This document shows, in pieces, positions 17,328 through 26,645 of a stretch of 64,000 nt of DNA (positions are counted from its first letter, which is position 1; every line of letters begins with the position of its first letter). The notes beneath the pieces were generated by a model that was given only the letters and a program-made list of their open reading frames with translations, ran no database searches and was not told the origin of the DNA. The translations under genes were made by a program, and so were the position numbers. The DNA is from Roseomonas marmotae (GTDB lineage Bacteria > Pseudomonadota > Alphaproteobacteria > Acetobacterales > Acetobacteraceae): assembly GCF_017654485.1 (NCBI RefSeq), contig NZ_CP061091.1, positions 586,501-650,500 of the forward strand, given 5' to 3'.

Positions 17328-17834
17328 TCAGGCGTTCGCGGCCGGCGCGCCCGCCGTCTGCGCGCCACGGCGGCTCTGCCACAGTGCCACGAAGTCGATG
17401 GGGGAGAGCAGCACGGGCGGGAAGCCACCGTCGCGGGTGACATCGGCCAGGATGTTGCGGGCGAAGGGGAAGAGCAGGCGCGGGCATTCCACCAGCAGCA
17501 GCGGCTCCACCATCTGCGGCTCCACGTTCAGGGTGAAGATGCCGCAATAGACCAGCTCGGCGATGAAGGCGGTCTGGTCATGCGCCTTGGCATCGGCGCG
17601 GATCTGCAGCGCCACCTCGAAGACATTGCCGCCTTCCTGCAGCGGGCGTGCCTGCACGTCCAGCGACAGGTCGATGCGCGGCTGCTCCCGCAGGGTCGTG
17701 AAGATCTCCGGCGCGCCCGGCACCTCGAAGGAGAGATCCTTCGTATATTGCAGGTTCATCACCAGCGGGCCGGTGGGCTGCGCGGCGCCGCCGTTGGGAG
17801 CGCCGTTCGGGGTGGGGTTCTGGGTCTCGGACAT
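17328..17834 (-). CDS. secB: Protein-export chaperone SecB
   Basis: 168 residues, normal for alphaproteobacterial SecB. Core motifs are NLQYTKDLSFEVPGAP, VYCGIFTL, ECPRLLFPFARNI and GGFPPVLLSPIDF. It is a cytosolic tetramer that keeps preproteins unfolded and hands them to SecA. Start at 17834 with GAGG upstream; the first 20 residues are Asn/Pro/Gly-rich. Confidence 0.96.
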   Translation of the reverse strand: MSETQNPTPNGAPNGGAAQPTGPLVMNLQYTKDLSFEVPGAPEIFTTLREQPRIDLSLDVQARPLQEGGNVFEVALQIRADAKAHDQTAFIAELVYCGIFTLNVEPQMVEPLLLVECPRLLFPFARNILADVTRDGGFPPVLLSPIDFVALWQSRRGAQTAGAPAANA

Positions 17835-17897
17835 CGGGGCCTCGCAGGGATGCGGATGGAGCTCGGGGGCGCGGGGTAGCACGCGCCGCGCGTGCTG

Positions 17898-18464
17898 TCA
17901 GGAATGCTTCCAGTTGACCGCTTCAGGACCAGGCGCGGTGGGATCGCAGCGCAGCCACTGGCCGTTGGTGACGGATTGACCGGTCATGGAGAGGATAAAG
18001 CCCCAGTGGGAGACGACCACGGTCTGGTTCCAGTCCGGCAGCGCCGCCATCTCCTGCCGGAACAGCCGGGCACGGCCTTCCACCTGGTCGGCGGGTTCCT
18101 CGATGGCGGGCCACCAGACCTCGTCGATATGGGAGAGGTCGAGCTCCGGCCATTCCAGGGCAAGGGTGGTGCGGGGAGAGCCGATGTCGCAGGCGAAGGC
18201 GTATCGCTCCCGCACCAGGGGCTGGATGATCACGGGCAGGCCCAGACGGCGCGCCAGGGGGGCCGCCGTCTGCATGGCGCGGGTATAGGGGCTGGCGATG
18301 ATGCGGCGGATGCCGCCGCCGGTCTCTTCCAGCAGGGCCTCGGCGGCGTGCTCCGCCTGCTGGTGGCCCAGCTCGGTCAGCCGCGGGTCCTTGATGCCGG
18401 GGTCGCGCCGGGTGGCGGTGAAATGCAGGTTGAATTCGCTCTGGCCGTGGCGCAGCAGGATCAT
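17898..18464 (-). CDS. Histidine phosphatase family protein
   Basis: 188 residues. The phosphohistidine motif LLRHGQSEFN sits at the very N-terminus (His6), with ASPYTRAMQTA and the second catalytic His in VVVSHWGF. The fold covers phosphoglycerate mutases and many broad phosphatases; the substrate is not evident. GAGGAG precedes the start at 18464. Divergent from timA. Confidence 0.9.
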   Translation of the reverse strand: MILLRHGQSEFNLHFTATRRDPGIKDPRLTELGHQQAEHAAEALLEETGGGIRRIIASPYTRAMQTAAPLARRLGLPVIIQPLVRERYAFACDIGSPRTTLALEWPELDLSHIDEVWWPAIEEPADQVEGRARLFRQEMAALPDWNQTVVVSHWGFILSMTGQSVTNGQWLRCDPTAPGPEAVNWKHS

Positions 18465-18604
18465 GGCAACTCCTCGCTTGCCAAGGATAGAGCAGATCAG
18501 GCCCTCCGGGGCCAGTCCGGGCTGACGAATCGGGCCTGGCGGCGCGCGAAGCCGTTGCGGCGGAGGGGTGCGCGTCCTAAGTGACGAAAGATGAGGAGAT
18601 TGCA

Positions 18605-19261
18605 ATGTCCGGCGCCTTTCCGGTCGATCTGATCCTGTTCGCCATGGTCGCGGCCTTCCTGGTGCTGCGGCTGCGCAGCGTGCTGGGCCGCCGCCAGGGC
18701 TATGAGCGCCCGCCGCGCGAGGCCGGCGCTGCCGATGCGCCGCTGCCGGACCTGCGCCCGGTGCCCGAGGCCGTACCCGCCGCCCCCCCGCGGGGCGTGC
18801 CGGATGCGCGCAGCCCCGCCGGCCAGGGTCTGGCGCGTATCCAGGCCCAGGATGGCAGCTTCGACCCTGCTCTCTTCCTGGGCGGCGCCGAGGGCGCCTT
18901 CCGCATGATCGTCGAGGCCTTCGCCGCCGGCGACCGCGCGACGCTGCGCAACCTGCTCTCCGACGAGACCTATGCGGGCTTCGAGCAGGCCATCACGGCG
19001 CGCGAGACGGCCAATGAGCGGCAGCGCACCGAGATCCGCAACGTGCAGGACATGGTGATCGAGGCCGCCGACCTGCGCGGCTCCATCGCCGAGATCACGG
19101 TCCGCATCGTCTCCGACCAGGTCAACATGACCACGGCGGCGGATGGCTCCGTGGTGTCCGGCCATGACGGCGTGACGGAGATCGTCGACCTCTGGACCTT
19201 CCAGCGCGACCTCCGCAACAGCGACCCGTCCTGGAAGCTGGTGGGCACCGGCGCGGTTTGA
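18605..19261 (+). CDS. timA: Tim44/TimA-type membrane-anchored protein
   Basis: 218 residues: one N-terminal membrane helix (about 6-24), a Pro/Ala-rich linker (about 38-75) and a Tim44-like domain (about 80-218) with FDPALFLGGAEGAFRMIVEAF and the closing WTFQRDLRNSDPSWKLVGTG. Bacterial TimA proteins are related to the mitochondrial import component Tim44; their role is unsettled. Start at 18605 because GAGGAG precedes it; a GTG at 18581 is weaker. It overlaps mltA by 4 nt, a pairing usual in this class. Confidence 0.88.
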   Translation: MSGAFPVDLILFAMVAAFLVLRLRSVLGRRQGYERPPREAGAADAPLPDLRPVPEAVPAAPPRGVPDARSPAGQGLARIQAQDGSFDPALFLGGAEGAFRMIVEAFAAGDRATLRNLLSDETYAGFEQAITARETANERQRTEIRNVQDMVIEAADLRGSIAEITVRIVSDQVNMTTAADGSVVSGHDGVTEIVDLWTFQRDLRNSDPSWKLVGTGAV

Positions 19262-20310
19262 TCCGCCCGGCTCTGGCCGCCGCCCTGCTCTGGGGGCTGG
19301 CGGCCTGCACCCCTCCCCCGCCGCAGCACCCTGCCGAACTGCCCGGCTGGGCCGATGACAGGCTGGCCGAGGCCCTGCCGCCCTTCCTGGCCGGCTGCCG
19401 CCCGCCCGCCCTGCCCGCCGCCCTCTGTGCCGAGGCCGCCGGCCTGCCTCCGGGCGACCACGCCGCCGCCCGCGCCTTCTTCGAGCGGAACTTCACCCTC
19501 CGCCGGGCCGGCGAGGGGCTGATGACCGGCTATTACGAGCCGGAGATCCGCGGCGCCACCGCCCCTTCCGCCGCCTATCCTATCCCCCTGCATACCCGCC
19601 CCGCCGATCTGGTGGAGGTCGATCTCGGCCGCTTCGCGCCAGACCTGATGGGGCGCCGCATCGCCGGCCTCGTGCGGGGCGGCAGGCTGGAACCCTACCC
19701 CGACCGCGCGGCCATCGAGGCCCAGGACCGCCCCGCCCTGCTCTGGCTGGCCGATCCCGTGGACCGCTTCTTCCTGCAGATCCAGGGCTCCGGCCGCATC
19801 CTGCTGCCCGATGGCAGCATCAGCCGCGTGGGATTCGATGGGCAGAACGGACGGCCCTATGTCCCCATCGGCCGCGTGCTGGTGCAGAAGAACGAGATCC
19901 CCCGCGACAAGGTCTCGATGCAGAGCATCCGCGCCTGGCTGGAAGCCGCCGGGTCGGAACGCGCCCGGGCGGTGATGGACCAGAACCCTTCCTATGTCTT
20001 CTTCCGGGACGTGCCGGCCCGCGCCGATCAGGGCCCCACCGGCGCCCAGGGCGTGCCCCTGTCGCCCCTGCGCTCCATCGCCGTGGACCGGACGGAAATC
20101 CCGCTCGGCAGCCCGGTCTGGATCGTCACGCACCACCCGCTGACCCGCCAGCCCCTGCGCCGGCTGGTGCTGGCCCAGGATACTGGTGGTGCCATCCGGG
20201 GGCCCGCCCGCGCGGACCTGTTCTGGGGGTGGGGAGATGAGGCCGCGGCTGCCGCCGGGCCGATGCAGGAGAAGGCGGAACTCTTCGTGCTGGTGCCGCG
20301 CGCGGAATGA
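19258..20310 (+). CDS. mltA: Membrane-bound lytic murein transglycosylase A
   Basis: 350 residues. It starts with a TTG overlapping the timA stop (TTGA), the only start that keeps the lipoprotein signal LLWGLAAC (lipid-bearing Cys17). MltA core: MTGYYEPEIRG, FFLQIQGSGRILL and the C-terminal 3D domain LVLAQDTGGAIRGPARADLFWG with its aspartates. It cleaves peptidoglycan glycan strands at the outer membrane. The gene is followed by element copy D. Confidence 0.93.
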   Translation: MIRPALAAALLWGLAACTPPPPQHPAELPGWADDRLAEALPPFLAGCRPPALPAALCAEAAGLPPGDHAAARAFFERNFTLRRAGEGLMTGYYEPEIRGATAPSAAYPIPLHTRPADLVEVDLGRFAPDLMGRRIAGLVRGGRLEPYPDRAAIEAQDRPALLWLADPVDRFFLQIQGSGRILLPDGSISRVGFDGQNGRPYVPIGRVLVQKNEIPRDKVSMQSIRAWLEAAGSERARAVMDQNPSYVFFRDVPARADQGPTGAQGVPLSPLRSIAVDRTEIPLGSPVWIVTHHPLTRQPLRRLVLAQDTGGAIRGPARADLFWGWGDEAAAAAGPMQEKAELFVLVPRAE

Positions 20311-20322
20311 CGGGCTGCGGGC

Positions 20323-20582
20323 CAGAGGGGGCGCCGCCCCCTCTGCCCCCCCGCCGGGGTGGAGAGTCCACTCCGGGCCCCGCTTCGAATTCGCCGGGCG
20401 CTTCGGCACCCCAGCGCATGCAATATCTTTGAAAAGGCCACACGGGCCAGGGCGTCAGTCGCCGGAGGTCATCGACCTCCGGCACGCCCCATCGTGACAC
20501 TCAGCACAAAGCAGATGGCGGGGTCCGGGGTGACACTGTCACCCCGGCGGGAGAGGTCCGGAGAGGGCGGCGCCCTCTCCGG
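20323..20582 (-). repeat. Dispersed five-hairpin intergenic element, copy D (inverted)
   Basis: Lies between mltA and the tRNA gene. Read on the plus strand the order is e 20323-20345, d 20354-20376 (one mismatch), AT-rich core 20418-20437, c 20461-20483, b 20525-20547, a 20558-20582, i.e. inverted relative to copies A, B, E and F. The spacer between c and b matches copy B on the opposite strand (subtype II). Confidence 0.85.
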
Positions 20583-20626
20583 TCACGCCCCGACCACGAC
20601 CCCTGCAGATTTTTTCGCGCCGCCTG

Positions 20627-20653
20627 TTGACGGGCCGCCTCCGCCCCCATAAA
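20627..20653 (+). promoter_or_regulatory. Candidate promoter of tRNA-Leu
   Basis: TTGACG (20627-20632), 15-nt spacer, CATAAA (20648-20653), ending 36 nt before the tRNA 5' end. The spacer is short by one or two bases, so this is tentative. Confidence 0.45.
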
Positions 20654-20689
20654 AGCCCGCTCCACGCCACACGGCGTATTCGCCCCCTT

Positions 20690-20773
<84 letters not shown>

Positions 20774-20870
20774 TTTTCCCTCCCCCTCGTCAGGGTGGAT
20801 GGGCTGGAAGATCGGGAATGCGGGAATGGGACGCACCCTTTTCGCGCCACTTTCTTCCTTGGCTGGCACC

Positions 20871-21494
20871 ATGATCAAGCTGCACAGACATGACCTGCCG
20901 GATGGGCTGGACCTCGGTCCCGTCGTCGCGGTGGATACCGAGACCATGGGTCTCAACCCGCACCGGGACCGGCTCTGCCTCGTGCAGTTATCCGCTGGCG
21001 ACGGCACGGCGCATTGCGTGCAGATCGTGCCGGAAGCGCTGGGCGGGCGCGGGGCCGATTGCCCCAACCTGAAGCGGCTGCTGGCCAACCCCGACCAGAT
21101 CAAGCTTTTCCATTTCGCGCGCTTCGACGTGGCTATCCTGCGGCAGGCGCTGGGGGTGGAGGTGGCGCCGGTGCGCTGCACCAAGATTGCCGCCAAGCTG
21201 GTCCGCACCTTCACCGAGCGGCACGGGTTGAAGGACCTGCTGCGGGATCTGCTGGGAGTCGATATCTCCAAGCAGCAGCAGAGTTCCGACTGGGGCGCGG
21301 CGGAGCTGACGCCGGAACAGCTGACCTATGCGGCCTCGGACGTGTTGCATCTGCACGCGCTCTGGGCACGGCTGGAAGGGCTGCTGCGCCGCGAGGGCCG
21401 GCTGGAACTGGCCGAGGCCTGCTTCCGCTTCCTGCCCGCGCGGGGCCAGTTGGACCTGTTGGGCTATGACGACCCGGATATCTTCGCTCATTAA
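20871..21494 (+). CDS. rnd: Ribonuclease D, short form
   Basis: 207 residues, DEDDy 3'-5' exonuclease domain only: AVDTETMGL (Asp22, Glu24), FHFARFDVAIL, and YAASDVLHLHALW with the Tyr and last Asp. The C-terminal HRDC domains of E. coli RNase D are absent, as in many alphaproteobacteria. It trims RNA 3' ends; the tRNA gene lies about 100 nt upstream on the same strand. The start was chosen at the ATG right before IKLHRHDL. Confidence 0.9.
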   Translation: MIKLHRHDLPDGLDLGPVVAVDTETMGLNPHRDRLCLVQLSAGDGTAHCVQIVPEALGGRGADCPNLKRLLANPDQIKLFHFARFDVAILRQALGVEVAPVRCTKIAAKLVRTFTERHGLKDLLRDLLGVDISKQQQSSDWGAAELTPEQLTYAASDVLHLHALWARLEGLLRREGRLELAEACFRFLPARGQLDLLGYDDPDIFAH

Positions 21495-21569
21495 GATAAA
21501 TACCATACCACCCACGGAATTGTGGCGCAGGTCTGGCATGATTTTTGATAGGGCGGTTGACATCCTGCG

Positions 21570-21598
21570 TTGACCCGCCCGGGGTGCAACCCCATACA
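21570..21598 (+). promoter_or_regulatory. Candidate promoter of the lpt-rpoN operon
   Basis: TTGACC (21570-21575), 17-nt spacer, CATACA (21593-21598), in the 227-nt gap between rnd and lptC. A consensus-like TTGACA at 21557 lacks a matching -10. Prediction by eye only. Confidence 0.4.
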
Positions 21599-21721
21599 TG
21601 AGGGCGTGAGGTTCTTCCTTCTTCAGTCTGGCTTGCCATCCTGGCGTGCCTTTCCCTGGCTGTCCGACGCACCGGAGCAGGGCCTGGCGCGCCAGGCGGC
21701 GCAGCCCCATGGCCCTGCCGC

Positions 21722-22420
21722 ATGACATTGCCCTTCCCGCCACGCGATGCGCTGGCCGCTCCTGGTATCGAGCGTGGCGCCGCCACACGCCGGACGATGC
21801 TGCCCTCCCGCGCCCGGGTGCAGGTCAGCGCCGGCGCCATGATGCGCCGGCGGGTGGCCGTTCGCCTGGCGAAGCTGCTGCTGCCGCTCGGTGCGCTGGC
21901 CCTGCTTTCCGCCATCGCCCTCTGGCCGGAGATCGACGGCGCGGCCGATCGCGGCCGCATGGCTTTCCGCCGCGCGACGCAGACGGAGGCCGAGGCGATG
22001 CGGATCTCCGGCGCCCGCTACCAGGGCGTGGACGAACAGAACCGCCCCTATAACCTGACCGCCGATTCCGCCGTGCAACAGCAGGACCAGAGCGGGCTGA
22101 TCGACCTCACCAACCCGCGCGCCGACATCTTGCTGACCAATGGCGCCTGGATGCTGCTGGAATCCCGGGAGGGTGAGTATGACCGCCCCAAGAACCTGCT
22201 GGACCTTCAGGGCAATGTGACGCTCTGGCACGACAACGGCACCACCATGAAAACCGAGGCAGCCCATATCGACATCCATGCCGGCGAGGCGAAGAGCGAC
22301 AGCGCGACCGCCGCGCAGGGGCCCTTCGGCACGATCGAGAGCGAGGGTTTCCGCCTGCTGGAGCGGGGTCAGGTGATGATCTTCACCGGCCGCAGCCATG
22401 CCGTGCTGGAGGGCAAGTGA
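21722..22420 (+). CDS. lptC: LPS export protein LptC
   Basis: 232 residues: a long basic N-terminus (about 45 residues), one membrane helix near 48-68, then a periplasmic LptC/OstA-type beta domain with GARYQGVDEQNRPYNL and DLQGNVTLWHDNGTTM. LptC is part of the LptB2FGC complex and hands LPS to LptA. It is followed without gap by lptA. A later start (ATG at 21839, just before the helix) cannot be excluded. Confidence 0.88.
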   Translation: MTLPFPPRDALAAPGIERGAATRRTMLPSRARVQVSAGAMMRRRVAVRLAKLLLPLGALALLSAIALWPEIDGAADRGRMAFRRATQTEAEAMRISGARYQGVDEQNRPYNLTADSAVQQQDQSGLIDLTNPRADILLTNGAWMLLESREGEYDRPKNLLDLQGNVTLWHDNGTTMKTEAAHIDIHAGEAKSDSATAAQGPFGTIESEGFRLLERGQVMIFTGRSHAVLEGK

Positions 22421-23409
22421 TGATGCCGGGCTTCCATCGTCCATTAGCGCTGGCGCTGCTGGCCGGGCTGCTGGCGCTGCCGGCGGCCACGCCCCGCGCC
22501 CAGGGCCTGGACATGACCAAGGGTGGGCCGGTGGACATCACCTCCACCGACGGCATCGAGTGGCGGCAGAACGAGCAGGCGGTGATCGCCCGCGGCGATG
22601 CCCGCGCCATCCGCGAGGGGGTGACGCTGGAGGGCGACCGGCTGATCGCCCGTTACCGCCCCCGCGCCGGCCAGCCCGCGGCCCAGCCCGCCAACCCCGC
22701 TCCTTCAGGCTCGCTGGCCGAGGGGCCGAGCGGCGGCAACGAGATCTGGCGGATCGAGGCTGAGGGCAATGTCCGCATCAGCTCGGCCACCGACCGCGCC
22801 GTGGGCGACCGCGCCGTCTATGACATGGATCAGGGCGTGATGGTGCTGACCGGCCGCAACCTGAAGCTGACCACGCCCGGCGACACGCTGACGGCGCGGG
22901 ACAGCATGGAATACTGGCCGGCCAAGCGCATGGCGGTCGCGCGCGGCGCCGCCGTCGTGGAGACCGAGGACAACCGCCGCATCTCCGCCGACACGCTGGT
23001 GGGCTATTTTCTGCCGGAGGGCCAGACCGCCCCGCCGGCGCCGCAGCGCCAGGCCACGGCCACCACGCCCGGCGGCGCCCGCAACGTGCCCGGCGCCGAT
23101 AGCAAGCTGGAGCGGGTGGAAGCTTTCGGCAATGTCGAGATCCGCACGCCGCAGGAAGTCGTGCGCGGCGACCGCGGCGTCTACAGCACGCTCACCGGCA
23201 TGGCCCGGCTGCTGGGCGGCGTACGCATCACCCGGGGCGAGAATCAGTTGAACGGTCAGGAAGCCATCGTGAACATGCGGAGTGGGGTCGCTCGTCTGGT
23301 CGCCACGCCCGGGCAACGGGTGCAGGGCCTGATCATCCCCAACCAGCAGAGCCAGGACTCGCTGCGCGTGCCCGGCGCTCAGCCGCGCACAGGGGGGCAG
23401 CCCCGGTGA
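22420..23409 (+). CDS. lptA: LPS transport periplasmic protein LptA, long form
   Basis: 329 residues, well above the usual 180-200. A signal peptide ([20 protein letters not shown]) is followed by OstA-type repeats: [24 protein letters not shown] and later [23 protein letters not shown]. Two Pro/Ala/Gln-rich stretches at about 86-106 and 204-226 account for part of the extra length. LptA bridges LPS across the periplasm. The start overlaps the lptC stop (TGATG), with GGAGGG 6-7 nt upstream. Confidence 0.85.
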   Translation: MMPGFHRPLALALLAGLLALPAATPRAQGLDMTKGGPVDITSTDGIEWRQNEQAVIARGDARAIREGVTLEGDRLIARYRPRAGQPAAQPANPAPSGSLAEGPSGGNEIWRIEAEGNVRISSATDRAVGDRAVYDMDQGVMVLTGRNLKLTTPGDTLTARDSMEYWPAKRMAVARGAAVVETEDNRRISADTLVGYFLPEGQTAPPAPQRQATATTPGGARNVPGADSKLERVEAFGNVEIRTPQEVVRGDRGVYSTLTGMARLLGGVRITRGENQLNGQEAIVNMRSGVARLVATPGQRVQGLIIPNQQSQDSLRVPGAQPRTGGQPR

Positions 23410-23450
23410 GCGCGGACCAGGTGAGCGCCGACCAGGTGAGCGCCGACCAG
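23406..23450 (+). repeat. Three tandem 15-bp repeats at the lptB start
   Basis: Units begin at 23406, 23421 and 23436, each GTGAGCGCSGACCAG (S is G in unit 1 and C in units 2 and 3), followed by ATG at 23451. Unit length is a multiple of three, so copy-number change keeps the frame but changes the number of possible start codons. Confidence 0.9.
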
Positions 23451-24224
23451 ATGACCGCCACGCCCGCGAGCACCACGCCCAGCCTGAAGGTGGTGCCGGG
23501 CGATGGCGGTCTGGTCGCCGTCGGCCTCGGCAAGCGCTTCAAGAAGCGGCCGGTGGTGCGCGGCGTCTCGCTCAGCGTGAAGCGGGGCGAGGCGGTGGGG
23601 CTGCTCGGCCCCAATGGCGCCGGCAAGACCACCAGCTTCTACATGATCACCGGCCTGGTGCGGCCGGATGAAGGCCGCGTCTTCATGGACGGGCACGATG
23701 TCACCACCCTGCCGATGTACCGGCGCGCCCGCATGGGCCTCGGCTACCTGCCGCAGGAGGCCTCCATCTTCCGGGGCCTCAGCCTGGAGGATAATATCCG
23801 TGCCGCGCTGGAGGTGGTGGAGCCGCAGCGCGCCCGGCGGGAGCAGATGCTGGACGAGCTGCTGACCGAATTCGGCATCTCCCATCTCCGCCGCGCGCCG
23901 GCGCTCGCGCTCTCGGGCGGTGAGCGGCGGCGCTGCGAGATCGCCCGCGCTCTCGCCACCCACCCCGCCTATATCCTGCTGGATGAGCCGCTGGCGGGCA
24001 TCGACCCCATCGCGGTGGGCGAGATCCGCGACTTGGTGAAGCATCTGAAGAACCGCGGCATCGGCGTGCTGATCACCGACCACAATGTGCGCGAGACGCT
24101 GGAGATCATCGACCGCGCCTACATCCTGCACGACGGGCAGGTGCTGATGGAAGGTACGCCGCAGGACATCGTGGCGCATGAGGGAGTTCGCCGTGTTTAT
24201 CTGGGCGAGCGTTTCAGCCTCTAA
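23406..24224 (+). CDS. lptB: LPS export ABC transporter ATP-binding protein
   Basis: 272 residues. Walker [10 protein letters not shown] (69-77), Q-loop LPQEASIF, signature [15 protein letters not shown], Walker [12 protein letters not shown] and H-loop TDHNV are intact. It powers LPS extraction. It starts with GTG overlapping the lptA stop by 4 nt, with AGGGGGG well placed upstream. The first 15 residues are three copies of Ser-Ala-Asp-Gln preceded by Met or Val, encoded by a 15-bp tandem repeat that offers two further GTG starts and then an ATG. Confidence 0.95.
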   Translation: MSADQVSADQVSADQMTATPASTTPSLKVVPGDGGLVAVGLGKRFKKRPVVRGVSLSVKRGEAVGLLGPNGAGKTTSFYMITGLVRPDEGRVFMDGHDVTTLPMYRRARMGLGYLPQEASIFRGLSLEDNIRAALEVVEPQRARREQMLDELLTEFGISHLRRAPALALSGGERRRCEIARALATHPAYILLDEPLAGIDPIAVGEIRDLVKHLKNRGIGVLITDHNVRETLEIIDRAYILHDGQVLMEGTPQDIVAHEGVRRVYLGERFSL

Positions 24225-24284
24225 CGTGGGCCGGCCGCGCCTTTCGTCCGTGGCCCCCCGCAACTCCGTCCTCTAGGTCCCACC

Positions 24285-25772
24285 ATGGCCATCGGGCCCC
24301 GCCTCGACCTGCGTCACACCCAGTCGCTGGTGATGACGCCGCAACTGCGTCAGGCCATCAAGCTGCTGCAATCCTCCAACATGGAGGTCAGCGCCTTCGT
24401 CGAGGAGGAGCTGGAGCGGAACCCGCTGCTGGAACGCGACGAGGGGAATGGCCAGGTGCCGGAGGAGGCTCTGGCACCCGATCTGCCGCCGGCCGTCGCC
24501 CCGCCCCGCGACAGCTTCGAGAGCACCACCGCCGCCACCATGCCGCCGGAGGATTCCGCGCCGCTGGATATCGGCGACTGGAGCAATGTCTATGACAGCG
24601 AGGCACCCGCCCGCGGCGGCCGCGCCGATTTCGAGCTGGATGAGCGTGGCATCGAGGAACTGGCGGTCGAGCGCCCCCGCAACCTGCGTGAGGAACTGGC
24701 GGAACAGGTACGGCTGAGTTTCTCCGATCCCGCCGAGCGGCTGATCGCGGCGCAGCTGATCGCGCTGCTGGACGGCGCCGGGCGCCTGGCGGTGCCGGAT
24801 GAGAGCATCGCCGAGGCGCTGGGCTGCGAGGTGGCGCGCGTGGCTGCCATCCGCGCGCGCATGCAGCGCTTCGAACCGGTGGGCATGTTCTGCCGCGACC
24901 TGGCCGAATGCCTCGCCGTGCAGCTGGCGGAGCGCAACCGGCTGGACCCGGCCATGGCCGCGCTGCTGGAGAATCTGGAGATGCTGGCCCGGCGCGACAT
25001 GCGCGGCCTGATGCGCGCCTGCGGCGTCGATGCCGAGGACCTGGCGGATATGGTGGCCGAGCTGAAGCGGCTGGACCCCAAGCCCGGCGCCGGCTTCGAC
25101 CAGGACCCCACCCCCGCGCTGGTGCCGGATGTGCTGATGCGCCCCGCGCCGATCACCACCGAGGATGGCGAGAGCGACTGGATCCTGGAACTGAATCCGG
25201 AGACGCTGCCGCGCGTGCTGATCAACCGCGGCTTCCATGCCCGCGCGCAGGTCGGCGCCTCGCGGGAGTGCCGGGCCTTCCTGACCGAGCAGTTGCAGAG
25301 CGCAAACTGGCTGGTGAAGAGCCTGGAGCAGCGCGCACAGACCATCCTGAAGGTCTCGGCCGAGATCGTGCGGCGGCAGGACGGCTTCTTCCGCCACGGC
25401 ATCAGTTCCCTGCGCCCGCTGATCCTGCGCGACGTGGCGGAGGCTGTGGAGATGCACGAATCCACCGTCAGCCGCGTCACCGCCAACAAATACATCGCAA
25501 CGCCGCGCGGCAATTTTGAGCTTAAGTATTTTTTCACAACGGCGATCGGCGGAACGGATGGCGAAACTTTCAGCGCCGAAGCCATCCGCCATCGGATTCG
25601 TGCAATGGTTGATGCAGAATCCCCTGATGACATCCTTTCAGATGACGCGATCGTCGCCATGTTGAAGAGAGAAGGTGTGGACATCGCCCGTCGGACGGTG
25701 GCCAAATATCGCGAGGCGCTGCGCATCCCTTCCTCTGTGCAGCGCAAACGGGAGAAGGCCGTCCCGGCCTGA
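24285..25772 (+). CDS. rpoN: RNA polymerase sigma-54 factor
   Basis: 495 residues with the three sigma-54 regions: Gln/Leu-rich region I (RHTQSLVMTPQLRQAIKLLQ), acidic region II (about 55-115), and region III with core binding, a helix-turn-helix (VEMHESTVSRVTANKYI) and the RpoN box ARRTVAKYREAL (468-479). It directs transcription from -24/-12 promoters with enhancer-binding activators. The gene lies 60 nt after lptB and before hpf, the standard alphaproteobacterial order. Confidence 0.97.
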   Translation: MAIGPRLDLRHTQSLVMTPQLRQAIKLLQSSNMEVSAFVEEELERNPLLERDEGNGQVPEEALAPDLPPAVAPPRDSFESTTAATMPPEDSAPLDIGDWSNVYDSEAPARGGRADFELDERGIEELAVERPRNLREELAEQVRLSFSDPAERLIAAQLIALLDGAGRLAVPDESIAEALGCEVARVAAIRARMQRFEPVGMFCRDLAECLAVQLAERNRLDPAMAALLENLEMLARRDMRGLMRACGVDAEDLADMVAELKRLDPKPGAGFDQDPTPALVPDVLMRPAPITTEDGESDWILELNPETLPRVLINRGFHARAQVGASRECRAFLTEQLQSANWLVKSLEQRAQTILKVSAEIVRRQDGFFRHGISSLRPLILRDVAEAVEMHESTVSRVTANKYIATPRGNFELKYFFTTAIGGTDGETFSAEAIRHRIRAMVDAESPDDILSDDAIVAMLKREGVDIARRTVAKYREALRIPSSVQRKREKAVPA

Positions 25773-25895
25773 TCCGGAGCGGGTCGGCGCCAAGCCGCTG
25801 GCGGCCGCAGGCGCGAGCCTCGCGCCAGACGACAGCCCCCGCCCGCCGTCTTTTGGGACGGCCCCTCCCCGACACGGGAAAGGGAATGGCTCGCC

Positions 25896-26573
25896 ATGCA
25901 TATCACTGTCGCTGGGAAGCAGGTCGAGACGGGGGAGGCCCTGAAGGTGCATGCCACCGAGGGTCTGAAGAACGTCGCCCGCAAGTATTTCGACCATGCC
26001 CTGGACGCGCAGGTCATCTTCGCGCGTAACCGGTCCTTCTTTACCTGCGGCATCACGATTCATGCCGGCCGTGGCCTGACGGTCCGCGGTGAGGGTGAGG
26101 GCCCGGACGCCCACCGCGCTTTCGATGTGGCGGCCGAGCATATTGCCAAGCGCCTCCGCCGTTATCGCCGGCGGGTGAACGAGCATTCCCGACATCTGGC
26201 TGAGGAGCGCCTGCCCGCGGAGGCCGAAACCGCCCGCCAGGTGATCCTGGCCGGCCCGGTGGAGGAGCCGGAGGAAGAGGAGGAGGTGTCCAACCTGGTG
26301 GAGGCGCATCCCGAGGACGGCACCGTGGCCGATGGGCTGACGGCTAAGGAGCATGACGACCTGCTGGAAAAGCAGGATGGCGGCGGCGCCATCATCGCCG
26401 AGACGCCGACCGAAATCTCCCACCTGACGGTGAGCGAGGCGGTGATGCGGCTGGATCTCGGCCAGATGCCCGTGATGATGTTCCGCAACCGCGCCAGCGG
26501 TCAGCTGAACGTCGTCTACCGTCGCCCTGACGGGCATGTGGGCTGGATCGATACGGCCGCCGTGGCCGGGTGA
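25896..26573 (+). CDS. hpf: Ribosome hibernation promoting factor, long form
   Basis: 225 residues. N-terminal HPF/RaiA fold (1-105) with HITVAGKQVETGEALKVH, an acidic linker (EEPEEEEE, about 124-131), and a C-terminal dimerisation domain (about 172-225) with VMRLDLGQMPVMMFRNRASG and VVYRRPDGHVGWI. Long HPF forms 100S ribosome dimers in stationary phase. Downstream of rpoN as usual, but the expected ptsN is absent. A 16-bp terminator hairpin follows. Confidence 0.94.
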   Translation: MHITVAGKQVETGEALKVHATEGLKNVARKYFDHALDAQVIFARNRSFFTCGITIHAGRGLTVRGEGEGPDAHRAFDVAAEHIAKRLRRYRRRVNEHSRHLAEERLPAEAETARQVILAGPVEEPEEEEEVSNLVEAHPEDGTVADGLTAKEHDDLLEKQDGGGAIIAETPTEISHLTVSEAVMRLDLGQMPVMMFRNRASGQLNVVYRRPDGHVGWIDTAAVAG

Positions 26574-26583
26574 AGAACCCCGG

Positions 26584-26619
26584 CCCGCCCTGGCCTGACG
26601 GTGGTCAGGCCAGGGCGGG
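26584..26619 (+). terminator. Very strong hairpin after hpf
   Basis: 16-bp perfect stem CCCGCCCTGGCCTGAC and its complement, GGTG loop, 11 nt after the hpf stop and 27 nt before the end of the convergent stress-protein gene. Bidirectional by symmetry; no T-run. Confidence 0.75.
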
Positions 26620-26645
26620 TCCGGCCCCTCCGGGAGGAGTGTGCC

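Noticed and set aside
23406..23450. CRISPR-like array
   Set aside because: The repeats are directly adjacent 15-bp units inside a coding start, without spacers.
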